Origin: Bernardetia sp963719525
Lineage (GTDB): Bacteria > Bacteroidota > Bacteroidia > Cytophagales > Bernardetiaceae
Length of the DNA: 64,000 bases
Reading direction: 5' to 3'
Assembly: GCA_963719525.1 (NCBI GenBank)
Contig: CAVRCG010000004.1
Location: 3,534,001-3,598,000 of the forward strand
A program made the position numbers and the translations under genes. Shown here one piece after another: positions 27,045-36,557 of this stretch. The notes beneath the pieces are model-generated. The model had not been told where the DNA came from. It saw only the letters and a program-made list of their open reading frames with translations, and did no database searches. Positions within the stretch are counted from its first letter, which is position 1. Every line of letters begins with the position of its first letter.

Positions 27045-28178
27045 CTATTTAGATAAAATTCTATATAATTCATTATTTAGATAATAATATTTACCATCAA
27101 CTTCTTTCCTTTCCAAGACTTGCAAATCTGATAAATCATTTAGGTATTTTCTTGCTGTATTTTCAGAATAAATTCTCGCATCTACTAAATGAGAAACTTT
27201 AATAAAAGGTTGTGTAAACAGAAATTCGATAAGTTTTTCTACATCTTTAAATTTTTTCTTTTTACTGATATATTCAACGATCGACGTTTTAGCCGAAACA
27301 ATATCATTCACTTTATAAAAGGTATCATTTGAAGTATATTCTATTGCTCGTAGCATAAAAAGTATCCAGTTTTTCCAACTTCCTCGCTGTGAAACTCCCA
27401 TTATTCCTTCATAATAATCGTTTTTATGTGCAAGAATATATTTACTCAAAAACAATATTGGAAAATCTAGTAACCCTTTATTTGTTAGATAATGAATATT
27501 AAAAATTCGTCCTGTTCTACCATTTCCATCAGCAAATGGATGAATTGCTTCAAATTGAAAATGAGCAATAGCCATTTTTAGTAAATGGTCTATGTTATAT
27601 TTTTGGTCATCATTAACAAAATCAATTAGATTTTCTAACTTTTGTTCAATTATTTTTTCTCCACGAGGAGGCGTATAAATTACCTGTCCAGCATTAAGGT
27701 CTGTTCCACCTTGTCGAATTACTGTAGCTACAAAGGGTGGTCTTATGCGAGTCGTAGTCTGTTTTATTTGTTGATATACTTGAATGAAATAGTCTTTTGT
27801 AAATGATTTTTCTTTTTGCAAATAGTTATAACCAGACCATAAAGCTTCTCTATATCTCAACACTTCTTTAGATGATGATGATATTTCTGCTGCATCATTT
27901 TTTTCACTGTATGCTTTATATAATTCGTCATCAGTAGTAAAAATATTTTCAATCGCTGTAGAAGTTTTTGCTTCTTGCAAACTTATCGTATTAATGAGCA
28001 ATCCTTGATTAGGAATAACGGCACTTCTTCCGTGAAGTCTTGCTAGAGCAGCTTTAGCATTTCCTAGTTTTTCAATAATTTCGATAGTTTTATAAATCTC
28101 CTCTTTTATTGGTAAAGTTGGTAAATCATTCCAAGGAATATTTCTATCTGGATTTATAGAATAAAGTGATTCTGGCAT
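27045..28178 (-). CDS. Fic family protein (AMP-transferase type, class II)
   Basis: A 377-residue Fic protein. The Fic core HPFADGNGRTGR is at 213-224, with H213 the catalytic base. An N-terminal inhibitory helix carries STAIEN at 73-78, matching (S/T)xxxE(G/N), so it is a self-inhibited class II protein. A C-terminal winged-helix-like segment (KVSHLVDARIYSENTARKYLNDL) follows. Such proteins transfer AMP to hydroxyl groups of protein targets; the target is unknown. Two palindromic repeats lie upstream. Confidence 0.9.
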   Translation of the reverse strand: MPESLYSINPDRNIPWNDLPTLPIKEEIYKTIEIIEKLGNAKAALARLHGRSAVIPNQGLLINTISLQEAKTSTAIENIFTTDDELYKAYSEKNDAAEISSSSKEVLRYREALWSGYNYLQKEKSFTKDYFIQVYQQIKQTTTRIRPPFVATVIRQGGTDLNAGQVIYTPPRGEKIIEQKLENLIDFVNDDQKYNIDHLLKMAIAHFQFEAIHPFADGNGRTGRIFNIHYLTNKGLLDFPILFLSKYILAHKNDYYEGIMGVSQRGSWKNWILFMLRAIEYTSNDTFYKVNDIVSAKTSIVEYISKKKKFKDVEKLIEFLFTQPFIKVSHLVDARIYSENTARKYLNDLSDLQVLERKEVDGKYYYLNNELYRILSK

Positions 28179-28241
28179 TAAAATAATTGATTTTTACTGT
28201 TTGGTAAAATAATTACCTTAAAGTTACGGCTTTTTTGGTAG

Positions 28242-28367
28242 CAAACATTAAAAAAGCCGTTTTTTAATGTTTACTCAATATTTGACCTTAAAACTAATAT
28301 AAAAAAGACATACAAACATTAAAAAAGCCATTTTTTAATGTTTGCTCAATATCTGACCTTAAAACTA
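28242..28367. repeat. Duplicated 55-bp palindrome-bearing repeat upstream of fic gene
   Basis: Two near-identical 55-bp copies (28242-28296 and 28313-28367), offset by 71 bp. Each begins with a palindrome AAACATTAAAAAAGCC...TTTTTTAATGTTT and continues with ACTCAATATTTGACCTTAAA or a close variant. They begin 64 nt upstream of the fic start codon and may be operator sites or a small repeat element. The 332-nt gap also holds the terminator at 28417-28450; nothing else is seen. Confidence 0.7.
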
Positions 28368-28416
28368 AAGTCTAAAAAGTAGTCAAACAGTAAAATAACA
28401 ATTTTTTTAAACAAAA

Positions 28417-28450
28417 AAACCTATAAGGATTTCAGAATCCTTATAGGTTT
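28417..28450 (-). terminator. Terminator after aldehyde dehydrogenase gene
   Basis: A 15-bp stem (AAACCTATAAGGATT with AATCCTTATAGGTTT) around a TCAG loop, with A/T runs on both sides giving a minus-strand T-run. It is 60 nt past the ALDH stop. Confidence 0.8.
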
Positions 28451-28510
28451 GAAAAAAAATTACATCAAATTATAATCGTAATTCGTAATTGACAATTCGT
28501 AATTAATTAT

Positions 28511-30085
28511 TTATATATCAAACTTAATTCCTTGAGCTAAAGGAAGTTCTGTTCCATAATTAATTGTATTTGTCTGACGACGCATATATACTTTCCACGC
28601 ATCAGAACCCGATTCACGTCCTCCACCAGTATCTTTTTCTCCTCCAAAAGCTCCACCAATTTCTGCCCCAGAAGTTCCGATATTTACATTTGCAATTCCA
28701 CAATCAGAACCCCAATGTGCCAAAAATCCTTCTGCTTCCAACATATTTTTGGTAAAGATAGAAGAAGATAATCCCTGACGAACATCGTTTTGCATAGCAA
28801 TTGCGTTTTCTACTTCTCCAGAATATTTCAATAAATATAAAATAGGAGCGAAAGTTTCTTCCTGAACCATTTTGTACTCATTTTTTGCTTCTACGATAGC
28901 AGGTTTTACATACGTTCCAGAAGAATACTTTTCGCCTTCCAAAACTTCTCCACCACAGATAAGTTTTCCACCTTCTGCTTGTACTTCTTTCAATGCTTTT
29001 TCAAAACCTTTAACCGAATCTTTGTCGATAAGAGGCCCTACTAAAGTGTCTTTATCTAATGGATTTCCGATAGGAAGTTTTGCATACGCATTAACCAAAC
29101 GCTCTTTGATTGTATCATAAACCGAATCGTGAAGAATCAAACGACGAGTAGAGGTACAACGCTGTCCACACGTTCCGACCGAACCAAAAATAATAGCACG
29201 AATTGCCATTTCTAAATCAGCTTCTGGAGTAACAATAATTGCATTATTTCCACCTAACTCTAGTAAAGAACGACCCAAACGCTGACCAACTGCTGCGCCA
29301 ACTGATTTACCCATACGAGTAGAACCTGTTGCCGAAACCAAAGGCAAACGCTCGTCTTCTGCCATTGCCTTTCCGATAGTTGCATCGCCAATAATTACAG
29401 AGAAAATTCCTTCTGGAACATCATTATTTTTCAAAACATCTGTAATGATATTCTGACAAGCAAGAGCCGTAAATGGAGTTTTTTCTGATGGTTTCCAAAC
29501 TGAAGCATCGCCACAAGTAGCTGCCAACATTGAATTCCAAGCCCAAACAGCAACAGGAAAATTAAATGCTGAAATAATTCCTACAACTCCCAAAGGGTGA
29601 TATTGGTCATACATACGGTGTTTTGGTCTTTCAGAGTGCATCGTAAAGCCGTGAAGTTGGCGAGAAAGTCCAACAGCAAAATCACAAATATCAATCATTT
29701 CTTGAACTTCGCCTAAGCCTTCTTGATAGATTTTTCCCATTTCATAACTTACCAGTTTGCCCAAATTATCTTTGTGCTTACGAAGAGCTTCTCCTATCTG
29801 ACGAACTACTTCTCCACGAGCAGGAGCAGGAAGAGTACGCCATTTCTGAAATCCTTTTTGTGCCGTTTTTACTACGGTATCATAATCTTCTTTTGTAGCC
29901 ATTTCAACGGTAGCGATAAGTTTTCCGTCAGCAGGAGAGTAAATTTTTCTTGTTTCTCTGTTTTGTCCTGTACTTGCCCATTTTGTACCTGTTGAGTAAC
30001 AAGCGTTGTGTTCTTTTATTCCTAATTCGTTCAATACATTTTGTATTGCCGAATTGGTTTTATTATTTTCTGTCATTGTCGCCAT
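28511..30085 (-). CDS. Aldehyde dehydrogenase, ALDH7/antiquitin type
   Basis: A 524-residue NAD-dependent dehydrogenase. ALDH7 members oxidise alpha-aminoadipic semialdehyde and related aldehydes in lysine degradation or stress. The NAD-binding region FNFPVAVWAWN, the general base E276 in LLELGGN and the nucleophile C310 in GTCGQRC are present. GGAFGGEKDTGGGRESGSDAWK near the C-terminus is typical of antiquitin-like enzymes. A second in-frame ATG three codons in is an alternative start. The 38-bp repeat lies 45 nt upstream, so the neighbouring island may have altered its promoter. Confidence 0.88.
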   Translation of the reverse strand: MATMTENNKTNSAIQNVLNELGIKEHNACYSTGTKWASTGQNRETRKIYSPADGKLIATVEMATKEDYDTVVKTAQKGFQKWRTLPAPARGEVVRQIGEALRKHKDNLGKLVSYEMGKIYQEGLGEVQEMIDICDFAVGLSRQLHGFTMHSERPKHRMYDQYHPLGVVGIISAFNFPVAVWAWNSMLAATCGDASVWKPSEKTPFTALACQNIITDVLKNNDVPEGIFSVIIGDATIGKAMAEDERLPLVSATGSTRMGKSVGAAVGQRLGRSLLELGGNNAIIVTPEADLEMAIRAIIFGSVGTCGQRCTSTRRLILHDSVYDTIKERLVNAYAKLPIGNPLDKDTLVGPLIDKDSVKGFEKALKEVQAEGGKLICGGEVLEGEKYSSGTYVKPAIVEAKNEYKMVQEETFAPILYLLKYSGEVENAIAMQNDVRQGLSSSIFTKNMLEAEGFLAHWGSDCGIANVNIGTSGAEIGGAFGGEKDTGGGRESGSDAWKVYMRRQTNTINYGTELPLAQGIKFDI

Positions 30086-30130
30086 AGTGTTTGTCTATTG
30101 GTTTTAATTGTTGAGTAATTTTGATTTACT

Positions 30131-30168
30131 ACAAAGAAACAAAAACCATTTTTGATTTAGAAATTTGA
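30131..30168. repeat. Left 38-bp direct repeat of restriction-modification island
   Basis: A 38-bp sequence starting ACAAAGAAACAAAAACCATT is repeated exactly at 33304-33341. Between the copies lie a C5-methyltransferase, a methyltransferase stub and two nuclease-like genes. The left copy is in the upstream region of the ALDH gene. Confidence 0.88.
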
Positions 30169-30256
30169 TAAGCAACTTTGAAGGTATAACTTCTCATTTT
30201 GAAACATTCATTGCTAATTAAATCAACAAAAACGTGCTTTCTTAGCAAAAATTTAG

Positions 30257-30264
30257 TAAATTTG
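30257..30264 (+). promoter_or_regulatory. Candidate -7 box for C5-methyltransferase
   Basis: TAAATTTG matches TAnnTTTG, 33 nt before the methyltransferase ATG. Confidence 0.45.
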
Positions 30265-30297
30265 TATAGTCAAACTTTTAAAATAACTCTTTTATAA

Positions 30298-31284
30298 ATG
30301 AATGTATTAAGTCTATTTGATGGAATTTCGTGTGCTAGAATTGCACTAGAAAAAGCAGGAATTGAAGTAAGCAATTACTACGCTTCTGAAATAGATAAAT
30401 ATGCCATACAAGTAGCAAAACACAATTATCCTACTACAACTCATTTAGGAGATATTCGAAATATTGATGTTTTCAAGTTACCTAAAATAGATTTATTAAT
30501 TGGTGGAAGTCCGTGTCAAGATTTGAGTCAAGCACAAAAAGGAGTAGGACTTCAAGGCGAAAAATCATCTTTATTTTATGAATATATTAGACTTTTAAAA
30601 GAACTAAAACCTACTTATTTTTTGCTTGAAAATGTGAAAAACAAGTGGGGAAATTTGATGAGTGAATATGTAGGAACTGATTATGTAGAGGTTAATTCGG
30701 GTTTGTTTTCTGCTCAATCTCGCCCTAGATTTTATTGGACAAATATTGATTTTGATAATTTTCCAACAGAAATAACTCCTTTAGCTATAAAGGATATTTT
30801 AGAAAAAAACGCAGATGAAAAGTATTTTTTTGATAGAACAGAAATAAATAATTTTATTAGTGAAAGCTCTAAAAATGATAACTCTTCAAAAGATGGACTG
30901 ATGAAAGTATTTGATTTACCGAAAGAAGTTTGGAACGACCACGAAAGACAACGAAGAGTTTTTTCTATTGAAGGAAAATCGCCTACCGTTCTAGCAAGAG
31001 CAGACACGACCAAAATTTTGATTGATAATAAAATTAGAAAACTAACTCCTTTAGAATGCGAAAGATTACAAGGTGTTCCAGATAATTATACTTCAATTTG
31101 TAGTGATGCACAACGTTATAAAATGGTTGGAAATGGTTTTACAGTACATGTAATCGAGCATTTTTTGAAAGGAATTAACAAAGAACCTATTGAAATTACT
31201 ACAAATACAAAGGTTATAGAAAAGGAAACTACTAAAAAGTTAGAACCAATAGAGAAAGTAGAACAACTAAAACTATTTGCATGA
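30298..31284 (+). CDS. DNA (cytosine-5)-methyltransferase
   Basis: A 328-residue C5-methyltransferase. Motif I is LSLFDGISCARIALEKAG at 4-21, the catalytic motif IV GGSPCQDLS has C73, motif VI is ENV at 111-113, motif VIII SAQSRPRFYW follows, and motifs IX/X are LTPLECERLQGVPDNYT and MVGNGFTVHVI. The short target-recognition region suggests a single-specificity or phage-like enzyme. It probably protects DNA from one of the nuclease genes on the opposite strand. The last four bases overlap the start of a second methyltransferase stub. Confidence 0.93.
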   Translation: MNVLSLFDGISCARIALEKAGIEVSNYYASEIDKYAIQVAKHNYPTTTHLGDIRNIDVFKLPKIDLLIGGSPCQDLSQAQKGVGLQGEKSSLFYEYIRLLKELKPTYFLLENVKNKWGNLMSEYVGTDYVEVNSGLFSAQSRPRFYWTNIDFDNFPTEITPLAIKDILEKNADEKYFFDRTEINNFISESSKNDNSSKDGLMKVFDLPKEVWNDHERQRRVFSIEGKSPTVLARADTTKILIDNKIRKLTPLECERLQGVPDNYTSICSDAQRYKMVGNGFTVHVIEHFLKGINKEPIEITTNTKVIEKETTKKLEPIEKVEQLKLFA

Positions 31285-31343
31285 GATTTATAGATTTATT
31301 CTGTGGTATTGGTGGATTTAGAATTGCTTTTGAAGAATTATGA
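31281..31343 (+). pseudogene. Stub of a second C5-methyltransferase (20 codons)
   Basis: A reading frame starting with an ATGA overlap to the first methyltransferase encodes MRFIDLFCGIGGFRIAFEEL and then stops. FIDLFCGIGGFRIAFE is a typical motif I of a C5-methyltransferase, so this is the first 20 residues of a second enzyme. The sequence after it immediately enters the 3' side of a convergent gene, and no continuation in other frames is seen. Confidence 0.8.
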
Positions 31344-31358
31344 GGGCAACTATACTTT

Positions 31359-32577
31359 TTAAAACCTAAATTTGAAAGCCCTTCTAAAACCTTTTTCACT
31401 TGCTTCTTGTACAGTTTTAGCATAAAATTCACCGTCATTTTTTATTTGTGTCATATCGTATTGTTGATCAAAGGGTAAGTGATAAATCTTATTTAAAGTA
31501 CCATCAGAATTTCTTGTAACATTGCATTTTATCCTCGGAAAATCTGACATTTCTAAATTTATTACTTCCACTTTTAATACTTTAGCAAATTTTAGTGCTG
31601 TTTCAGACAATGAAGTATTTGTGATAAAAACAGGTTTATAGCTTGTAAACAAGTCGTTTTTTGTTAGTTCTTCTATATAACTCGTAGCATATAATTGTAA
31701 AATATGCTTTTCATGAATCAATTTACTTTTAGCCCAGTATTTACATTGAATTATAAGAACTTCGTTACCTTTTTTAGCTATTAAATCTCTTCCTAAATCT
31801 TCCAACTTTTTCTCCATTCCGTAGAACTGAACGCCCCAACCTCTATTTTCATAGTATTGCCCACAAAAAAGTTCATAATCTCTACCAATCTGCCAATTTG
31901 TTTTTTTTCCCTTTATATAATTATTCAATGCTTTTTGGTTTCTATCATCTATACTTAGTTTTTCATACTCTTCTTTTGACAGATATAACTTTGAATAATC
32001 AGAATCTTCTTTAACTTCTCTGATAGTATTATATTTTTCAAGGTTACTAATCGTATCAAAGTCATCTACATATTCTGATAGGTCAGGAAATAACTTTAAA
32101 AGATATTCATATTTGAACGACAATATATTTATATTGCTCAAGGTATTTCTTCGTTTGCTTTTTCAATTCTGCTATCCTCTTTGCTTCTTTGAGGGCAGGA
32201 CGAGATTTTTGTCTTAAAAATTTAGCACTTAAGTTATATTGTAGTAATGTGTAGTCTGCGAATAGCGAAGTTATTTTTTCAACAGATTTATTTGAAAAGC
32301 TATCTAATGTTGTGAATAATTTGTTTTTCTCACTCAATATTTCATTAAGTTTATTCTCTCTTAATTTTAGATTTTCGGATTCTCTATGTAATTGATTTTT
32401 CACCTTTGTTCTTTCGTATTCTACTCTCTCAATTAAAGATTTATATTTATCTTCTAAATTTTTATTCAATATGTCATGCTCATTTTTCACTTCACCAATC
32501 TTACGAGAATACCAAGAATAAAGTATCCAAATGATTATAACAAAGCTTATTACGACATATAATAATTCTTTAGTCAT
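31359..32577 (-). pseudogene. Membrane-anchored Mrr-like restriction endonuclease, one frameshift
   Basis: Two overlapping frames, 32107-32577 and 31359-32141, appear to be one protein of about 400 residues. The first has a membrane helix (about 5-22), a long coiled coil and a YTLLQYNLSAKFLRQKSRPA segment. The second has an Mrr-like nuclease domain, WQIGRDYELFCGQYYENRGW, LGRDLIAKK and IIQCKYW, matching the D-(x)n-QxK site. Taking one A from the AAA run at 32112-32114 (plus-strand TTT) reads through as IVVQYEYLLKLFPDL. If read separately, the pieces would be a membrane coiled-coil protein and a soluble nuclease. Confidence 0.72.
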
Positions 32578-32664
32578 AGAATATTAAAAATTAATGTACA
32601 ATTATAAAAGACAAATAATTTTGAATTAAAATCATTATATCTCTACAAGATAAAAAAAATAGGT

Positions 32665-33276
32665 TTAAAAACTCAAAACACCAATATTTATAGCACTTTT
32701 ACAATTATTTTGAATGGCATAACTCAAAAAATCATCTGTTTTACAAATTATTCCTTCTTCTATTGTTCCATAATACAAATAATCAATTTTATTAGTAGAA
32801 ACACTTCCAGAAATCAAAAAACGCTCTATCAAAATAGCTTTATGCTTTTCTAAATAATTTTGAATAATGGCTACTTTTTGTGGATATTTTTTCTTGTAAG
32901 CAGAAGCACTAATTCTATTTTCTTTTATTCCTTTTCCGTTTAGTGTTTCATCCCCCCAAATGAAATGGCGCATATTATCAAACACAATTTTATCATCCTT
33001 TATTTCTTCAGCTAAAAAAGTTATAAATCCTTCTATCGGTTCTTGATGCACACTATTCCCAGTTCCTTTTTTTACAGAAATCTTTGATTCTTTTTCATCT
33101 AAAATTACAGATAAATCAGCTTTATCTTTTCCTGCGTATTTCTTTGCTGTTATAGAATTTGGTGTTTTATTATCATTAATTTTTAAGACCATTTTTTGAA
33201 GATTATCATTCAAATCATTAAACTTTTTACCGTCTAACGCTTCTATTATATCATTTTCGTTTTTGAACCCACTCAT
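32665..33276 (-). CDS. Predicted restriction endonuclease-like protein
   Basis: A 203-residue soluble protein from the ATG at 33276; a TTG start at 33315 would lie inside the repeat region. The segment KDKADLSVIL...SKISVKKGTGNSVHQEPI resembles a PD-(D/E)XK site, with D in KADLSV and the S-x-K pair in ISVKKG, and the GxGNSVHQE block known from some type II restriction enzymes. A methyltransferase gene 1.4 kb away on the plus strand is the natural partner. Assignment rests on motif similarity only. Confidence 0.6.
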   Translation of the reverse strand: MSGFKNENDIIEALDGKKFNDLNDNLQKMVLKINDNKTPNSITAKKYAGKDKADLSVILDEKESKISVKKGTGNSVHQEPIEGFITFLAEEIKDDKIVFDNMRHFIWGDETLNGKGIKENRISASAYKKKYPQKVAIIQNYLEKHKAILIERFLISGSVSTNKIDYLYYGTIEEGIICKTDDFLSYAIQNNCKSAINIGVLSF

Positions 33277-33303
33277 TTTAATATTATTGTTTAGTTTATT
33301 TTC

Positions 33304-33341
33304 ACAAAGAAACAAAAACCATTTTTGATTTAGAAATTTGA
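33304..33341. repeat. Right 38-bp direct repeat of restriction-modification island
   Basis: Exact second copy of 30131-30168. Beyond it the sequence continues towards the AsmA-like gene, whose end is about 105 nt away. Confidence 0.88.
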
Positions 33342-33446
33342 GGAATAAAATTAAAAATCAGTTTCACGAATAAGAACAGAAAAAATCCATTATCTACATA
33401 AAAATAAACAATGGATTTTTCGGATTTACAATTTACTTTCTTCTAC

Positions 33447-36425
33447 TTATTTTTTCCCAAATCCTCCCAAACCTTTGAGTTTGTTTTTGAGGTCTTCTTT
33501 TGCTTTTTCTACTGGATTTGTTGTCTTAGCAGAATCTGCTTTTGTAGTTTTGCTAGAATCTTTTTTACTTTCATTCTTGTCTTTGAAGAAATCATTCAAT
33601 AACTCTTTTCCTGTTTTGGTTGCTTCTTCTTTTAGGGTTTGAGTTACCTTAGATTTGATTTGAGATTTGATAGCCGAATTATCCATTGCTACGCTCGGAC
33701 TATTATAAGTTCCTCCAATATTAAAAAACAAAGGAATGTTCTCGTTTTCAATTTCATCAGGATTTATTTTCACAAAACTACTGACTAAAGAGAGTGCTTC
33801 CTGTTTTGGAACATCTACTTTCAAGTGAAAATCAATTCCTCCGTCAAGTGCTGTCGTTCCTCCAATGGTAGATTTGTAACCTGCAAAATCCAAATCAAAA
33901 GGTTGAATTTTCATTTTTCCATCTTCAATTTTGGTCTGCATAATTAAATTTTTGAAACGAGTATCTTTGAGTTTTGGCATATTTGCAACGTCAGCTAATT
34001 TATTAATAGAAGGATTATCTTTCATCATGGCATCAACAATTTTCATTATTCCACCACCTGAAAGCGTCGCCATATCTGGCATCATATCCGACTTCAAAAG
34101 TCCTGTTACATTAAAATTATTAAGTGAAAATTTTCCATCCAAACTCTCTGCTAATGGTGCAAATGCCTTTGCAGTAGAAAAAGTTTTGAAAGCTTCTCCA
34201 ATATTTGCTTCAATAATATCCAAGTCAAAAGAGAAAACAGGACGAGCCAAATCTTTGCTACTGTACAAACCACTTGTACGGAATTTTCCACCAACGGCAT
34301 CAAAAGTAAGATTATCCATTCTAACTTCTCCATCTTTTACACGTACCAAACCACGCATATTTTTGAGTTCCATATTATCATAAAGCACTTTTTCGATAGT
34401 TGCATTAAAGGCAAAATCTATGTCTTTTGGCACTTCTACAACACCTGTTTCGTCTTCTACTGTTGTTGGGTCGTCAGTTTCGCTCATCCATTCATCAACA
34501 TTAAACTGATTAGATTTTAAAGTCATATTTCCACGCAAAACAGGCTTTCCTTCTTGAAAACCAGCCATAGCAAGAGCGTAAGCAATATAATTTGAAAGTC
34601 CACCTGTAAGCGCAATATCACTTTTCCCTAAAAATCCTTGGAATGAATCCAAAATCATTTGTTGAGGAGTAAAACTCACTTTCGCATTCGTGATTTTCAT
34701 TCCTTGTGGCATATCTTTGCTTGTAAAAACTAAGTTTTGAACCGATAAATCTCCACTTGTAGGAAGCTCATCGTATTTTTCAGCATCCAGAGCAGCCGTT
34801 GAGCCTTTTGTTTCAATGTCTGCTTTAATAAGTCCTGTAACAGTCATATCTTCTAAAGGAACAATTTTTGTAATCGTGGCTAAATCCAATTCCCCTTTTA
34901 TCATCAAATCATAAACTAAATTTTCAATTCCCTCTGTATGACCAGAAATAGAAAATGGTTTTCCCTCTACTTGCATCGTAATTTTCTCTAAATCTACACG
35001 CATATCTTCCATTTTCCCAGTACTGTTTTTCGCTCTTGCAGCTACTTCTAAGTTCTGAATTGGAATAGGGTAAGCAAGTGATTTTACATAACCATTCTTC
35101 AAAGTCATGTCTGCATCAATAGTAGGAATACGGTTTTGAGTTTCGTCATAAACACCTTTTACAAGCAGTTTGAGGCTATAAAGTCCTTTTATTTCTAAGC
35201 TATCCATTGGATAAATTTCTGCAATTTCGGCAAGATTTACAGTTGCATTTATGTTTGCATCAATATCATATTTCTCTAAGCCTTGAATCCTTACTTTTCC
35301 ATTAATTGGATTTTTACCCAAATTCATTCCGAATGTTTTTATATCGATAACGGTATTATTGAGGTCTGATGTAGTATTAATGACCTGCATATCAACATTT
35401 ACATTTTCTACTGCTGTAGGAAGTTCTGGATATTTAAAATATCCATCTTTTATCAAAAGTGCAATGTCAAAAGCTGGGTACAATTCTTTTTCAGAGTTAA
35501 ATTCTCCTTTGCTCATTCCTTTAAATACAAATTCTCCTTTTGCTTCCAAACCTTTATAATCCTTCAAAAATACTGGAGGAATAAGTGATAAAAGACTTTT
35601 GAAATCTGTTTCTGGCGTAGAGAAATTCAAATCCATTAAAATAGAAGCCGTAGTTGAAGGCATACTCAACCAGCCGTTCATCTTTAATGGCAAATCGTTT
35701 AGTTTAAATTCATTGTCTTTAAAAGTAAATTTCATATTTTTCATATCCATTTCTAAAGTCGCATCAGCAGAAACTGGACGGTGGTCAATATACGCCACTT
35801 TTTCGAAGTTAATGTACAAATCTTTGATGGTTGTATTTGTGTTCAAATCATATTTATCAGAAGTAATATTTCCACTTCCCTCGTGATTAAGACCATCAAT
35901 AATGGCGATCATTTTCAAGGTATCGTCTTGATAACGAATTCTTCCATCTTTTATATTCCACTTTTCAAGACCAATTTCGAAAGCTGCTGTATCTGTTTTT
36001 ACGGCTTCGGTTTCGTCTGGCGTACTTTCATAAATATCATAACTCGCTCGTCCATCTTTCAAAACACGTACATTTACAAAAGGCTTATCAGCATAAATGC
36101 TATGAATCTCCACTTTATCTTTAAAAACAGACATAAAATTAAGCGCAATCTCAAAAGTAGTAGCTGCTAAAAGTGTATCTCCTTCAAAGGGCGAACGATT
36201 AATTACGCTAATATTCTCTAACTGAACGGTAAGTTTTGGAAAATGACGTAAGATAGAAACATCAAAATCTCCAAATTTTACATCAGCCAGAACTTGCTCA
36301 CTAGCTACTTTTTCGACTTTTGCTTTTAATTGGTCTTTGAATAATACAGGAACGAGAAATACTGCTCCTACTAACAAAATTAGAAGGATAATTACGGCAA
36401 TGGATATTTTTTTTATGATTTTCAT
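33447..36425 (-). CDS. AsmA-like family protein
   Basis: A 992-residue inner-membrane-anchored protein. One membrane helix (about 8-28) precedes a long periplasmic beta-rich region with AsmA-type blocks at the start (LKAKVEKVASEQVLADVKFGD) and end (GGIMKIVDAMMKDNPSI, LNIGGTYNSPSV-like NIGGTYNSPSVAMDN). AsmA-like proteins are thought to move phospholipid or LPS between membranes or to affect assembly of outer membrane proteins. The last 60 residues are Lys/Asp/Ser-rich with a TKADSAKTTNPVEKAK linker. Confidence 0.85.
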   Translation of the reverse strand: MKIIKKISIAVIILLILLVGAVFLVPVLFKDQLKAKVEKVASEQVLADVKFGDFDVSILRHFPKLTVQLENISVINRSPFEGDTLLAATTFEIALNFMSVFKDKVEIHSIYADKPFVNVRVLKDGRASYDIYESTPDETEAVKTDTAAFEIGLEKWNIKDGRIRYQDDTLKMIAIIDGLNHEGSGNITSDKYDLNTNTTIKDLYINFEKVAYIDHRPVSADATLEMDMKNMKFTFKDNEFKLNDLPLKMNGWLSMPSTTASILMDLNFSTPETDFKSLLSLIPPVFLKDYKGLEAKGEFVFKGMSKGEFNSEKELYPAFDIALLIKDGYFKYPELPTAVENVNVDMQVINTTSDLNNTVIDIKTFGMNLGKNPINGKVRIQGLEKYDIDANINATVNLAEIAEIYPMDSLEIKGLYSLKLLVKGVYDETQNRIPTIDADMTLKNGYVKSLAYPIPIQNLEVAARAKNSTGKMEDMRVDLEKITMQVEGKPFSISGHTEGIENLVYDLMIKGELDLATITKIVPLEDMTVTGLIKADIETKGSTAALDAEKYDELPTSGDLSVQNLVFTSKDMPQGMKITNAKVSFTPQQMILDSFQGFLGKSDIALTGGLSNYIAYALAMAGFQEGKPVLRGNMTLKSNQFNVDEWMSETDDPTTVEDETGVVEVPKDIDFAFNATIEKVLYDNMELKNMRGLVRVKDGEVRMDNLTFDAVGGKFRTSGLYSSKDLARPVFSFDLDIIEANIGEAFKTFSTAKAFAPLAESLDGKFSLNNFNVTGLLKSDMMPDMATLSGGGIMKIVDAMMKDNPSINKLADVANMPKLKDTRFKNLIMQTKIEDGKMKIQPFDLDFAGYKSTIGGTTALDGGIDFHLKVDVPKQEALSLVSSFVKINPDEIENENIPLFFNIGGTYNSPSVAMDNSAIKSQIKSKVTQTLKEEATKTGKELLNDFFKDKNESKKDSSKTTKADSAKTTNPVEKAKEDLKNKLKGLGGFGKK

Positions 36426-36557
36426 AGTTAATTGAGGATAATATTGTTGATCAAGAACACCGAAAAAGGCAATTTTATTTCGTTAGTAAAAATACAACAG
36501 TAAGAATAGACGAAGAATAATTTCAGAATTTTGATATAAAGATAAGGAAAAAGAAAT

